Shown: piece after piece, positions 13,292 to 23,707 of the stretch | Layout of the letters: the number at the start of each line of letters is the position of its first letter | How positions within the stretch are numbered: the stretch's first letter is position 1 | Origin: Ryuthela nishihirai | Taxonomy: Eukaryota; Arthropoda; Arachnida; Araneae; Heptathelidae | Assembly (NCBI GenBank): GCA_038380435.1 | Contig: JAWZYU010000011.1 | Location: forward strand, 85,474,501-85,538,500 | DNA length: 64,000 bases | Direction: 5' to 3' | Position numbers and translations under genes: made by a program | Notes under the pieces: model-generated | Database searches by the model: none | What the model saw: only the letters and a program-made list of their open reading frames with translations | What the model was told of the DNA's origin: nothing

Positions 13292-13570
13292 ACCAGTATT
13301 CGTGTTCTGAAAGGTTGCATTCCAATGGACGTCGGTAGGTAATATTTAAAGGAGAGGGGGTCTCAGGTTTACAGGTATATTTTTAATTTTAATTCCGGTT
13401 TCTAGGCAGATATCAGATTCATCCCTTGTCCTTGTCTGCCAAAGTCCATGCATATTCTATTACTGAATTGGCAGCTTTCTTATTATGGGAAGAAAGAAAA
13501 CAGTTGAAAACTTTTAATTTCGACAGCAATCTTTTTCTAGAAAATATCACTGGTATATGCCAAAGTTGTG
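13292..13570. repeat. 279-bp repeat, third copy
   Basis: See the copy at 12028. Followed directly by a minus-strand SINE A, as is the partial first copy. That suggests the ancestral unit included a SINE junction, but not the sequence to the right of the second copy. Confidence 0.9.
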
Positions 13571-13572
13571 CT

Positions 13573-13790
13573 CGGTTGTTTTGCCCTGAGGAGCACTTTT
13601 TTTTTTTGCATAAAATGATCTAAATGGACAGGTCAGAAGGGCCCCAAAGGCTCAGAGAAGGTAGGGGAAGGACACCCATTGAACAGCTGTCGTGGTTCTC
13701 CTCACGCAGATCCACGGTTTTGCGTCTCATCCGACGGACGGCGGTCTTCCCAAGCCCATCGGTATCCCCTTTCTCGCCGAGGATAGGCCC
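13573..13790 (-). mobile_element. SINE A, partial, minus strand
   Basis: Decayed body from ggttgttttgccctg to cccatcggtatcccc, with an internal deletion after caggaacagctgt-like text. It lies directly after the third 279-bp repeat copy and is followed by a 32-bp tandem repeat. Confidence 0.75.
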
Positions 13791-13862
13791 CTTCTGCAAG
13801 AATTAATCTTGAATCCTGGCCCCTTCTGCAAGAATTAATCTTGAATCCTGGCCCCTTCTGCA
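13787..13862. repeat. 32-bp tandem repeat, about 2.3 units
   Basis: gccccttctgcaagaattaa plus tcttgaatcctg, twice exact and then partial. Derived from the adjoining SINE A body. Confidence 0.85.
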
Positions 13863-13990
13863 TGAAGTATCATGCCCCGTGCACACTAAATGACACGATG
13901 GCCAATTTGAAGGAGTCTTCGATCTCTAACAATTCTGCAGTGGAACAGTTTCCCCAACACTTCTGACACTTGAGTTCATTGTAACCCATT
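13863..13990 (+). mobile_element. SINE A, partial, plus strand (decayed)
   Basis: The stretch ccgtgcacactaaatgacac, gatggcc, then cagtggaacagtttccccaa follows the SINE A body order on the plus strand with about one-third of positions changed. It lies head to head with the minus copy at 13573-13790. Confidence 0.45.
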
Positions 13991-14501
13991 GGACCAATGT
14001 ACAGCAAATATTGGGGTCAAATTAAAACTTCGAAGCAGGTGAAATGTAAACGATTGGCATGAAGCGATTACTCCAATCCTAATCATAGAGATAAATGAAA
14101 ATTTTAAGCTGAAACGTCTTTGACAAAATGCATTTTAATTTATGAATCTGGGTTTTTGAAAGGAATGTTTTTTTTTTGTTCAAAGAGTTATGGTGAACTT
14201 CATTGAGTTCTCTAAAGGTGAAGCCAACATTCATATTATGGTCAGTGATGTTATTCTTTCAGCAAGGTTGTTAATGGAACTTTTTTAATTTATTTATTAT
14301 TTTTATACTTAATGTGTAATATATGGGTCTACGTCAATTGGATGGAATCTGAATATGGTTAAAGATAATTCGAGCTTATTAAGCCCAATTCTAACATTTC
14401 CTCTACTGCTAACAAAATCAACTTTACTAAGAAGGCTTTTTTCCGGCATTCCATAAGAAGTTATTTACTGCGGGGACTCAAACAGAGTCCATATTTGCAT
14501 A

Positions 14502-15617
14502 CACCGAGGGCCAAAACATTATGACCACCTGCCTAATATGAAGTTGGTCCTCCACGTGCCGCCAAAACAGCTCTTACCCGGCGAGGCATGGGCACTACAA
14601 GATTTCTAAAGGTGTATTGTGGAATCTGGTACCAACAAGTCACCAGCAGATCCTTTAATTCTTGTAAGTCACTTGGTTGAGCCGCCGCAGATAGGATATT
14701 CTGTTCCAACACAAACCACAGATGCTCGATTGGATTGATATCTGGGAAATTTGGACGCCAGGGCAATATCTGGAGGTCTTTCTCATGTTCCGCGAATCAT
14801 TCTCGAACAATCCGGGCAGTGTGGCATGGCACATTATCCTACTGAAAGAAGACGCTACTAGAGGGATTACCATTGTCATGAAAGGATGTTCCTGAGTCTG
14901 CAATGATGTTTAGGTAGGTGGTAGACGTCATAGTTTCCTGCACATGAATGAGTGGATTCAGGGTTTCCAAGCAGAACATTGCCAAAGCATTACACTTCCT
15001 CCATCGTCTTGTTTTTGTCCCAGGTGAAGCCTGATTCGTCGCACCAGACGACCTTCTTCCAATCATTCAAGGTCCAGTTTTGAGCTTTCATGCCCATTGT
15101 AAATGCTTTCGACGGTGAACCAAGGTTAGCATGGTCATCGTAGTGGCCTGCGACTACGCAGCCCCATTTTCAGCAGGGTTCGATGTACTGTGTGTTGTGA
15201 CACATTACTCCCGTCACCAGCATTCTAATTACGGGCGAGTTGAGTCACTCGCGAGTTGCGAGTATCCCTTCTGTTGGCTCGTACCATACAGAATAGCCTT
15301 CACTCACTTCTAGAATCAATGAGCCGTGGTCAGCCCACACCTTGCCGGCGGTTCGTGGTTTTTCCCTCGAACTACTCTTTGAAGGTGCTAACTACGGCTG
15401 ACCGTGAGCACCCCACAAGCCTTGCCATCTCGAAAATGTTCTGACCCAGTCGTCTGGCCGTTACAATTTGGCCTTCGTCAAACTCACTTAAGTCTGCTGT
15501 CTTTCCCAAGAACAAGAACAACACTGATTAACAGAGCTCAGTATCAGGTGTCGTTTGCCTGAAGTTGCTTCGATTTGCATACAGAAGAGCTGGTCATAAT
15601 GTTTTGGCTTTTCGGTG
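14502..15617 (-). mobile_element. Tc1-like DNA transposon, both ends present, transposase dead
   Basis: A 1,116-bp element with TA at each side (14500-14501 and 15618-15619). Its terminal inverted repeats match for about 26 bp with two mismatches; both contain GCCAAAACATTATGACCA. Tc1 family elements insert at TA and are cut out by a DDE transposase. The transposase runs on the minus strand. Its HTH region lies near 15500-15400 ([26 protein letters not shown]), followed by VSQHTVHRTLL near 15200, QDDGGSVMLW-type text, and a C-terminus at 14766-14533 with NPIEHLW and MPRRVRAVLAARGG. Stops and frameshifts break it in at least four places. Termini that still agree suggest moderate age. Confidence 0.9.
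14533..15515 (-). pseudogene. Tc1-like transposase pseudogene
   Basis: Remains of a DD34E-type transposase of about 330 residues, which would bind the TIRs through two N-terminal helix-turn-helix motifs and cut at TA sites. The longest open pieces are 15066-14839, 14903-14655 and 14766-14533. They overlap in different frames and together cover the catalytic domain. The last piece carries the conserved block with the final glutamate (NPIEHLW). An aspartate-containing DNVPCHT-like block is recognisable only by switching frame near 14820-14850. It is not functional. Confidence 0.8.
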
Positions 15618-15779
15618 TACGTTCTTTTGTAAACCGACTTGCAATAAAGCGAATTTTTGAAGCAATTTATTCCTTCTCATCCAAACGAAAGCATTAGAGA
15701 AAACCAGCAGAGACATATTTTCCATCGTTCTCCCTAATCCATTATTTAATTAACGGTTTACATTTATTTTCTCTAATCA

Positions 15780-16350
15780 GACATTTAAGTAAAAGGTATC
15801 TGTTCGAATTTTGTTCTTTTTAAATGAATCAATCTGAGACCAATGGAACACACTGCAAAAAACCAAATTGCATAAGATAATCGGTATTCTTACCAATCTG
15901 ACATTGGATAAAATTAAATTCTTAACGTTGGATAAAATTAATTTCTTAACATTGGATAAAATTAATTTTTTCAAACAGAATAATCGAAAATCAAAGGAAT
16001 GCATTAAAGGAATTCAAAAAAAAAAAAGAAATTCATTAGCGGAAATCGAAACAGCCTGCTTTTACGTTTATTGTGGCTAATTCGACTTTTGTTGAAATGA
16101 TTTTTTAAGTATATTTCTATTCCTCAATCGTAAATTAAAGAAACGCTACAGGAAACCAAACTGCATAAAACTATCAGTTTATTTACTAATCCGACATTCA
16201 ATAAAGATATTTTTTTAAAGGTTCTAAAAGAAACAATCGGAAATGGATTAAACGCGCTGCAGGAAACAAGCAGAGCCAACATTTTTATTTATTCTCTCTA
16301 AGTCTCAATAAGGCATTTACATCTGTTTTCTGTAATCCTACATTTTGGTA
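15780..16350. repeat. Diverged minisatellite, left part
   Basis: Recurring modules: ggaaaccaaactgcataaaa, aacaatcggaaat, and three 24-bp units of attggataaaattaa (15902-15972). Spacing is about 100-150 bp and irregular. The same modules resume at 18346. Confidence 0.6.
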
Positions 16351-16359
16351 CGACGGATC

Positions 16360-17533
16360 AGTAGTAGTAGTATTAGAAGTTTATGATTTCCATTTTATTT
16401 AGGACATAATCTTACAATGTACAAAATGCTTTCGGAAATTCCTAACACCAAAGAGTTCAAAGACACGCAGGTAAGTTAGCAGTTTAATAATACATAAAAG
16501 AACAGCAAAAGAACACTTCTAATATCATCATATTATATAATAGGCTTAATTCCGGTGGGACAGACGAACGGGCGAGCGACACGTGTGACGTCATCCGTGG
16601 TAGAAATTGGCAGTTTCCTCGTGGTTCCGGGGCCTACTTGAGCGATCGGTCCCACAAGAGATCAAAACAATGAAGAAACGTTTATATTAAAAGTGGAATT
16701 AGCCGATCAGACTCTTTTAACTTTAAAGAAATCTTCCTACATCTCAAAATTCAGAAATCCTTTTTTTTTTGTTTTCGTGAAACATCGAAATTTATTTCAT
16801 CTTTTACGATTTCAGGTAAATTTATATATATGTTTAGCACCAAAATATTTAATGTTTTTGCATTAGTTAGCCTTGTCAGTGATACAATAAAGTTATTATG
16901 TGGTTAAAGACTTGTTCTTGTATTCTATATAACTATTTTAATATCACTTTTTCCATAATACTTTTTTAAAACATAATCATATTATAAACATAAATTTTCT
17001 GTAATGGAAAAATTTGTATATCATTATAAAATTATTTCAGGTACTAAATTTACTTTTTTCCACTCAGTTTTAGATAGTAATCAATGATTTAATATTATTA
17101 GAAAATTTCTCTTCAGGTTAATATTCCATATTTAAAATATGATTTAAACTAAGCGTTTTATATTACTTCTAAGAATGTAACATTCCCAAAATTTCTGACA
17201 TAACTTATTGCACTGATCTTTTTTTTTTTTCTGAAATGTTTGATAGGTTCATCACAATTTAATCGACGGTCTATATACACTTGCAAATATTTATAATATT
17301 ATACGCTTTCAATTACTTTACATAAGCAATGATTTTGTTTTATTAACATTTAGCAATGATTTATGTTTCAAGAACTATTTGCTGATATTTCATAAGTATT
17401 CATTTAGTCCTTCAAGTAAAATATTCTCATTCTAGCTGCATATATCAACAGTGTATCATCAGCGAAAATTATTATTTTTCGTTTAATTTAAGATTGCAAA
17501 GATCACTTATAAATATATTCGATGAATCGATAT
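16360..17533 (-). pseudogene. LINE RT C-terminal half and 3' UTR (Jockey/CR1-like)
   Basis: Minus-strand translation across frames gives SDLCNLKLNEK, then FADDTLLIYAA at about 17448-17475 (RT motif C, F/YADD). Next comes ESV.YYKYLQVYIDRRLN, the YLGV-type block that follows the catalytic core in LINE RTs, at about 17270-17330. The rest is a heavily mutated C-terminal domain and 3' UTR. An AATAAA-containing stretch near 16400 precedes an (ACT)n tract at 16363-16375, the likely 3' tail. Stops and frameshifts are everywhere and no long ORF survives. Motif B of the same element lies at 18285-18345, on the far side of a 745-bp insertion. Assignment rests on motif order. Confidence 0.65.
16586..16593. 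promoter_or_regulatory. CRE-like octamer TGACGTCA
   Basis: Perfect octamer followed by tccg, as at 3994, in a CpG-rich patch (16555-16650) that lies within the presumed 3' UTR of the LINE. It may therefore be part of that element. Confidence 0.25.
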
Positions 17534-18278
17534 ACTACATTGGACAATCAGATAATATTGCTACGACAGATGAACGTGCTACAATGAATTTGTGATGTAA
17601 TGTATCATCTTGATGCTCATGTCAACTACAGCGGGAGAATTACGTCACAAACTATACTTCGAACTAACTTAACTTAAAAAATAAAGAATAAGTTGTTGTA
17701 ATTAAGAGGAATTAGAGTGTGAAGGAAAACGGAGTTTGTCTTTGTGCACTAAAGTATAAAAAAGAAATTATTTTATTTGGTGTGTTCGCGGGAGATTAAA
17801 TAAGTTTATTAATGTGGATCCTGTTAGTGGACTGGTAAGAAAAATAAGGATACTTAGTACACTTAAAGACGTGGCTGAGGAGGTTATATGTCAGTCGAAC
17901 AAGCAGAGTTGATCTCAACTTTTCTGTAGGAAGAGTTGCATAATTATCTTTAGTTTGTTTGCAAGAATTGGTAAGGTTATTATCGATAGATTAGAGGTTT
18001 GTTCACAAATATGATGGTGTCACTTATTGAGTGTTGTGCAAGCCTTATTTTATGTTTTAAGTGTAGATAGTAAGAATTATAGAGGAAATAACTCTTCGTA
18101 CAAATGGTAATAAGGTGCTAAGTTCTTCTGAAGATTTATTTTCATACTGATGCAGTATATAGATATAGAATGTTAGTTGAGTTTATATAAATGTTTTATT
18201 CATACTTTTGTAATAAATTACATTATTTTAATACCATTTTTTTAACTCACTCTCAGCTTCCATACGCTTAATTCGTAA
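17534..18278. mobile_element. 745-bp insertion in a LINE, possible solo LTR
   Basis: The hexamer cgatat occurs at 17528-17533 and 18279-18284 and brackets a block unrelated to the LINE RT on either side. One end reads gttacgaatt on the minus strand. The block is AT-rich, has no ORF, and contains AATAAA-like signals (for example near 18210). Size, short flanking duplication and lack of coding fit a solitary LTR. However, clean TG...CA termini are not seen, so a MITE or other insert is possible. Confidence 0.35.
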
Positions 18279-18284
18279 CGATAT

Positions 18285-18345
18285 CGATCCCAACAGAGAA
18301 CCTTATGGAACTCCATATTTTATTTTCTTTACTAAAATGGTTAGC
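18285..18345 (-). pseudogene. LINE RT motif B segment, upstream part of the split element
   Basis: Minus-strand reading gives KKIKYGVP-stop-GSLLGSIS, the GVPQGS..GP signature of Jockey/CR1-type RT with Gln mutated to a stop. It should run directly into the SDLCNL/FADD segment that ends at 17533. The two halves are separated by the insert at 17534-18278, with cgatat on both sides. The element is truncated upstream, where the flank returns to the minisatellite. Confidence 0.6.
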
Positions 18346-18620
18346 AATTGATATTTATTTATTTATTGTTCCTTCTAAATGAAGCAATCGAAAATCAGAT
18401 GGGTGTGCTACAGGAAAACAAACCATATAGAACTATCGGTATTCTCATTAATCGAACTACCAATAAAAGAAATTTGTTGTTCAGTTATTTCCCTCTGAAC
18501 GAAACAATCAGGAAACAAATGAATTTATTGCAATAAACCAACACAGCCAGAATTTATATCTTATTCCATATTCAGTAAACGGATTTTCATTTACATCTGC
18601 CCTTGAAAAAGTGTTTTATT
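18346..18620. repeat. Diverged minisatellite, right part
   Basis: aatgaagcaatcgaaaatca, ctacaggaaaacaaacc, aacgaaacaatcaggaaac, with a period near 122 bp, continuing the modules seen left of the LINE at 16360-18345. Confidence 0.6.
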
Positions 18621-20250
18621 GCCCGATTGCTTACAGAGAAAAGATAAAATAAAAAGCAGGCAGATCTGACATTTGAAATACGTTTCTTTGATTGCCGATG
18701 GTTTCGTTCAGAAGGATTACACTTATAAAGCAATCAATTTTATTTAATGATCATGTTATTGAGGTTACCTTAGTAGTTACCTGCAGTCCGTCAGCACTGC
18801 ATTTCCCGCGAGTATTTTAAAAGTGCCAACTGATTCTTTTTAAGGGCTCGCAAACTCTATGATAAGGCAAAGTTTCGTCTGCTGCTATCGAAACGCCATA
18901 TTTGGGGCTAAAATGCTAAAGGATTTCCAACAATTAACAGCAAAACAAAAAGCAACAGTTATTAGAGACAATTAGTTAATGCAAAGCAGTTTGCGTTTCA
19001 CGTTTCTAAAGCGATGTTTAAAAACACATTAATCAGATTATCATAAAAACATTGCCATATCCTTCTAGTTGGTAACCGCTGGAATAAACAGTTAAAGTGA
19101 AAAAATTTCGATTGACTTTACATTCCATATAAATATATTTATTTGGATCAGATATCGTCAAAAGAATTTTATGCTCACCAAATCTCTCCTTGAACAACTT
19201 GGTGCTCGCTAAATCCACCTCTGGACAGCTTGGTGATATCCTCTCAGAAAGACTGCAAGCCACAGATTTATATATATACTAAAGTCAGAACACGTATGGA
19301 TGCCCCATTAGACGCCATAGGCCAGTAAGGAGGTAGTGTCATGACCGAATAGTTGGGCAAAACACTTCCATGATGGGATGTATCTCAATAATATGTATCT
19401 GATTATAATCCTATAAATGTTATAAAGGTGTTATGACAATATTTTTGTCATAAATAAGACCCAAAGATATCGAGTTAATCTTTGTGTAGGTACTTCTTAA
19501 TACACAGTATTAAACAGTTGAAAACCTTCTTTTAAAAATATGGTTCTAGTCCTTTTCATGCCGTGTGCCACTGAATTTGTCAAAGGATGTTTTGATCAGC
19601 TTCCTAACCTAGGAAATCATCGTAACGGGTACTCCGTCAAATTAAACTTTCTGAGGTGAGGTGTAACAGGTCATAGTTTTTTTTTTACCTATCTCCGTTT
19701 TACGTCTTCCATAGCGGCTGCTGATTGCAAATGGTCACGTGTCAAATGAAAGCTCATGTTGTGAGTATTGCCATAGGATATAAAACAACATTATCCATAA
19801 AATAATATATTGACATACGATATTAAACAACCTCAGTGTACATAGCGTATAGGTAAATCAACCACTATTTACATCAGCACCTAAATATTTGACAATTTAT
19901 TCCAAAACAAGTGAAAGACATTCATCATTGGAAAGGCCTCCATTAGAAAACACTAACAGTTAAAGAAGGTACTGAATATAAGTACAGTAATTTCGTAATA
20001 GAGGGCCCTAAAAGTTTATAAGGGAATTTTAAAATTAGGTGAATTCGAATTTTATTCGTTATTGATTTCAACGTTATGTCAGTGGAATAATTTTGAACTT
20101 CTAAAATGCGCTTTAGATTAAAAAATTTTGCTATAGACGAATTAAAGATCTCAATCAAAATATATCCAAATATGAATTTTTAGCAATATTTGTTCAAAAC
20201 TTCAAAGAGCTATGGTATCTGGAATTACATGGTTAATTCTTGAATGTCAC
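18621..20250. other. No gene seen
   Basis: AT-rich. One 30-bp fragment at about 19745 matches, inverted, a module of the array at 60.3-61.2 kb. No coding. Confidence 0.55.
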
Positions 20251-20360
20251 TAAAAAAAATAAAAATAAATACCCCCTCAAGCAGCTGCTTGCCACAGAGG
20301 TCTGACAGGAGCCAGTCAGTTTATATGCCAGAGTAGAAGGTCTGAGAGGACGGTCCCTAG
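20251..20360 (-). mobile_element. SINE C, 3' part
   Basis: taccccctcaagcagctgct, tgccacagaggtctgacagg, agccagtcagtttatatgcc. The tRNA-like head is missing. An A-rich tract at the left is the tail. Confidence 0.8.
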
Positions 20361-21030
20361 CATTGTTAAACATTCCATTTTCCACAACTCTTCAAATACT
20401 GAGCGAATATTTTTCAAAATAGAGATTTTGATTGATTTCATTAAGATCTTTATCATAAGCTATATTTTTTTCCACACAAAGCGTATTTCACAAGTTATTA
20501 AGCTTGGAAATTATTTCCCTTTGACATATATGAAAATTCCTTAAGAAATATTTATGGTTCCGTATATATGGAAACTGAAAAAAGATAATATCGCCGTTTA
20601 AAATGGGTGCTGCATATTTTACTGTGTTTTGTCGGAATCTACAACTTAATTTTGTCATTCTGCGCACGTTTCATGCTTGCTAACAATTGCTCTACTAACG
20701 ACAGGTAAATAGGAAATATATAATCAATATAATTTACGACTGTGACGTATTAATTGAAACTATTAAAAAGCTTGTTAGCAGTAGAATAGCACTGATCGTG
20801 AACAATTAATTATTTCGATTTAAAAGAGGATATTAAATGATCTGACTGTAAGCAATTAAGACATTAAACCTTGTTAAAACGATTTGTGCATCCTGCAACT
20901 GAACTTGTTTCCATCGTGTTTTACCATCACTCTGAGCTTTCACTGCATACGTGTCCTGTAGTCATCGTTTCTTCCCGACTTGCTCTGCTCTGTGGGTCGT
21001 GGTTCGCTTGCCAGATCTGTCTCTAGTATA

Positions 21031-21700
21031 TATATGTTCCGCTAAAGCTCGAAAGCCGTTAATGTGCACATTACCTAGCTAATCTGCAGATTAACTGATT
21101 TGCTCCGTTAAAGTCAAACGGAATCAAGAGTTTTCAGCATTTTACCTAGGTAATGTGCACATTAACGGCTTCCGTATCGTTAAAGTTCAAAAGTTTGTTT
21201 CTCTCATAGTGGTGAATCTCTTGAATATGAATCTTCGTGTCACGTGATTCACTCGTCCGCATTATAAAAAACGCCCCGGATGAGCGGAGGCCAAGTGAGA
21301 ACGAATCGGTAAAGTGATTCATTCTTGATAACGAATCACTAAAATGATTCGTTCTCACTTGGCCTGCTCATTTTGGGGGCGTTTTTGATAATTCGGACGA
21401 CTGATTCATGTTGACAGAGGGATGACCCTGGTTTCAACTCTACTCTCGGACACTAGATAAATAACATTATATTAATTTAAGTGTACAGAAACGTTCCTGT
21501 TGTTCCAGCAAAGATCTTATTTTCACTTTAACGAGTGCCTAGTAGGTAATGTGCAGATTATCCAGGTAATTTGCAGATTACCTAGGTAATTTGAGAAATG
21601 AAACAATTTTCCGCACTTTAACGGATCACCCTAGTTAATCTGTACAATACCTAGATAATCTGTAGAATAACTGATTTCTGCACTTTAGCGGTAACATATA
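21031..21700. mobile_element. 670-bp TIR element with subterminal repeats and palindromic core
   Basis: Ends read tatatgttccgctaaag (left) and, inverted, tatatgttaccgctaaag (right). Inside each end lie repeated modules of the form acctaggtaat.tgca.att: near 21068-21098 and 21146-21175 on the left, and 21540-21595 and 21627-21665 on the right. Several are self-complementary. The middle (about 21236-21410) is an inverted repeat containing gtgagaacgaatc and its complement. Non-autonomous DNA transposons with subterminal transposase-binding repeats look like this. No coding capacity. The superfamily is not recognised. Confidence 0.6.
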
Positions 21701-22317
21701 CAGGGTGAATATGAAAAAGTGGGCAAAACTTTACGGGGTGGTAGAACGCAGCTATACGAGCAATAATCGTCATAGAAAGTATGGGCGGAACGCAAATGGC
21801 GAGCCGCTAGGTGGCGTTGGAAATGGTATAAAAATGTCGGTCCTCGCACCCAACGGCATTTCTACCGTGGATTGCCGAGAGGATGGCTGGTTATACAAAC
21901 CACGAATGGCAAAATGGCCATATGAAAAGCCTAGTCTACGAGTGCCCCATTGAAACCGACATGGATCTCGTCGCCAGGATCGCCGTTGTTGCCGGCGATA
22001 TTCGGGAAATGCCTGGTGTCTTCGCAAATGTGCGTCGGTCCCTATCCCGCAGGTGTGAAGCCTGCATTACAGCTGGCGGCAGCTGTTTTGAGCAATTTCT
22101 TTGAGCATGTACCTCAATTACATTCCTGTTAATAAAATGTTTTCTGAAGTATCTCCTCTCCTTCTTGTGTTCATTCTTTAAATGTGACAGTGGAAAACTA
22201 CCTTTTAACTTCTCACCGCTTGCGTTCCGACCATACATTCTAGGACGAATATTGCTCGTATAGCTGCGTTCTACCACCCCGTAAAGTTTTGCCCATTTTT
22301 TCAGATTCACCCTGTAT
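21698..22317 (+). mobile_element. IS630/Tc1-mariner-like element with 105-bp TIRs, internally deleted
   Basis: The sequence starting tacagggtgaat at 21698 recurs inverted at the right end (22317 leftward). The repeats are close to identical for about 80 bp (aaaactttacggggtggtag in both) and still similar to about 105 bp. TA-containing flanks fit IS630/Tc1-mariner insertion. Between the TIRs lies only the end of a transposase gene (separate entry), so this is a non-autonomous deletion derivative. Its left edge abuts the element at 21031-21700. Confidence 0.8.
21883..22104 (+). pseudogene. C-terminal remnant of an IS630-like transposase
   Basis: The frame ends at a TGA at 22102-22104. Its second half reads DMDLVARIAVVAGDIREMPG and then VFANVRRSLSRRCEACI, followed by a GG..FEQFL end. 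This resembles, from memory, the last 50 residues of arthropod transposases with a DUF4817-type N-terminus. In such proteins an R/C-rich helix precedes a GG.H(I/F)E(H/Q)L terminus. The catalytic DDE core is absent. An AATAAA occurs about 30 bp downstream, so the piece keeps the 3' end of the ancestral gene. The first 25 residues probably do not belong to the original frame. Confidence 0.55.
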
Positions 22318-22629
22318 AGAACTTTGTGTGGAAAAGTCCAGAACTAGGCGATTTCGTTTTCTTTCATTGCGTTCGTTGCATTTCCAGTAATTCTGTTTCG
22401 AACAGGCTTGTTCAACATTAAGTCTCTCGGGCGGTAATGCAGCTCACCAAAGATTTCAATCTAGCCCAGTTGCTGAATATTTTGTTTTCCTTTTAGAACG
22501 AAAGTTTTCAAGCAACATCTCTCGCCAGAAACTGACAATACATAACAGTATGTTAGGCAAACACTCAGTGGTCATTGAATTATAATCACTCGAAGTTATT
22601 TTAGAAGATCTATAACTTCTACAATAAGG

Positions 22630-23021
22630 GTGGGGGGGGGGGGGGTGGCTCAGTCGGTAGCCCGCCAGGCTCGTAAATCTGTAGTTCCCAGGTTAGAGTC
22701 CCAGCTTGGTCAGCGTTGAGATTTATCTCCGCAAAATTCCCCGCCCTGCCCACGGTCAGTAGGGGACACCGATGGGCTTGGAAAGGCCGCCGTCCGTCGG
22801 ATGGGACGTTAAGCCGTGGCCCCGTGTGCGGGAGAGCCATACCCTGTGCACGTTAAAGGACACGCTGGATGGCCTTGACGGGAGGCTACCATCTGTCTCC
22901 CAACAGCTGTTCCAGTGGGTCCCCTCCCCCAACCTTCTCTGAGCCTTCGGGGTCCATGTGACATGGCCATTTAGCACATGGTGTGCAAAAAAGTGCCGCT
23001 CAGAGGTAAAACAACCCAACC
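22630..23021 (+). mobile_element. SINE A, near full length
   Basis: Begins in a G-rich run before tggctcagtcggtag and ends aaaacaacccaacc. The B box is altered (ggttagagtcc). Its 3' end abuts the mariner fragment, which stops at this junction. Confidence 0.85.
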
Positions 23022-23707
23022 AGTGGTAGTCAACCACTGTGCTGATCGATGACGATTGTCGTAGAGGACCCACTTTTCATCGCAGGTTACGATCCGATGC
23101 AGGATTCCGTACCTTTTTTTTCCGGGCAATGAAAGAATTGCACACCTCCAGACATCGTGTCCTATTGGCTGCTGTCAATTCGTGTGGCACTGAGACATCA
23201 GCTTTTTAACCTTCGCCAGAGCCGCCAGACAACCATCGAAAGATGCACATGCCCTTCGCTGCGATCTCACGGACACTTTGCCGTGGGTCTGCTTCCACGA
23301 TATTCTTCACCTCGTCATCTGTTATAGCTACTGGTGGATGACCATGAGGCTCATTTTCAAAGGCCGTGTCTCCTGCTTTGAATTTTGCAAACCATCGGCG
23401 TATGGTAAGTTCATTCGGAGCACTCTGCTCAAATGCCATATTAAAGTTTTGGACCGCTATACCCGAGGAATGTCCGAGTTTGAATTCAAACAGAAAAATT
23501 ACGCGTAACTGGTTTGTCTCCGTGGTCCACTTTCACCGAAACCTGTGGTTGAACCTCGTCACGAAATTAAAGCACATAAAGCGTACACCAGATATATACC
23601 AACCTTGTGACGTATGTCATGTGACGTTGCTAGACGACACTAATACGTTTAATGGGGGGGAACACGTACACTCGCTGAAAGCAGAAAATTCATCTGCACC
23701 AACCTAA
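23022..23707 (-). pseudogene. mariner transposon, 5' half with one TIR
   Basis: On the minus strand a terminal sequence starting ttaggttggtgcag (23707 leftward) matches the TIR style of mariner elements such as Hsmar1. The transposase N-terminus follows: FNMAFEQSAPNELTIRRWF and KFKAGDTAFENEPHGHPP (23439-23300), then EADPRQSVREIAAKG, then VPHEL-like text. After frameshifts, VTCDEKWVLYDN at about 23060-23095 holds the first catalytic aspartate. The copy ends exactly where SINE A begins, at about 23022, and no mariner continues beyond the SINE. The 3' half is therefore lost. The flanking dinucleotide reads CA instead of TA. Confidence 0.85.

Noticed and set aside
14502..15617. An active Tc1-like transposon
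   Set aside because: TIRs are intact enough, but the transposase has several stops and frame changes.
16403..16470. A 68-bp segment bounded by a good splice acceptor and a perfect gtaagt donor
   Set aside because: It lies in the presumed 3' UTR of the LINE, on the opposite strand to the RT, next to its poly(A)-signal-like and (ACT)n tail sequence. Best explained as chance.
22619..23073. Recurrent ORFs of 60-105 codons with similar proteins in many places (for example minus 22840-22619 and 23073-22756)
   Set aside because: They are the reverse strand of SINE A. The repeated similarity reflects the repeat, not a gene family.
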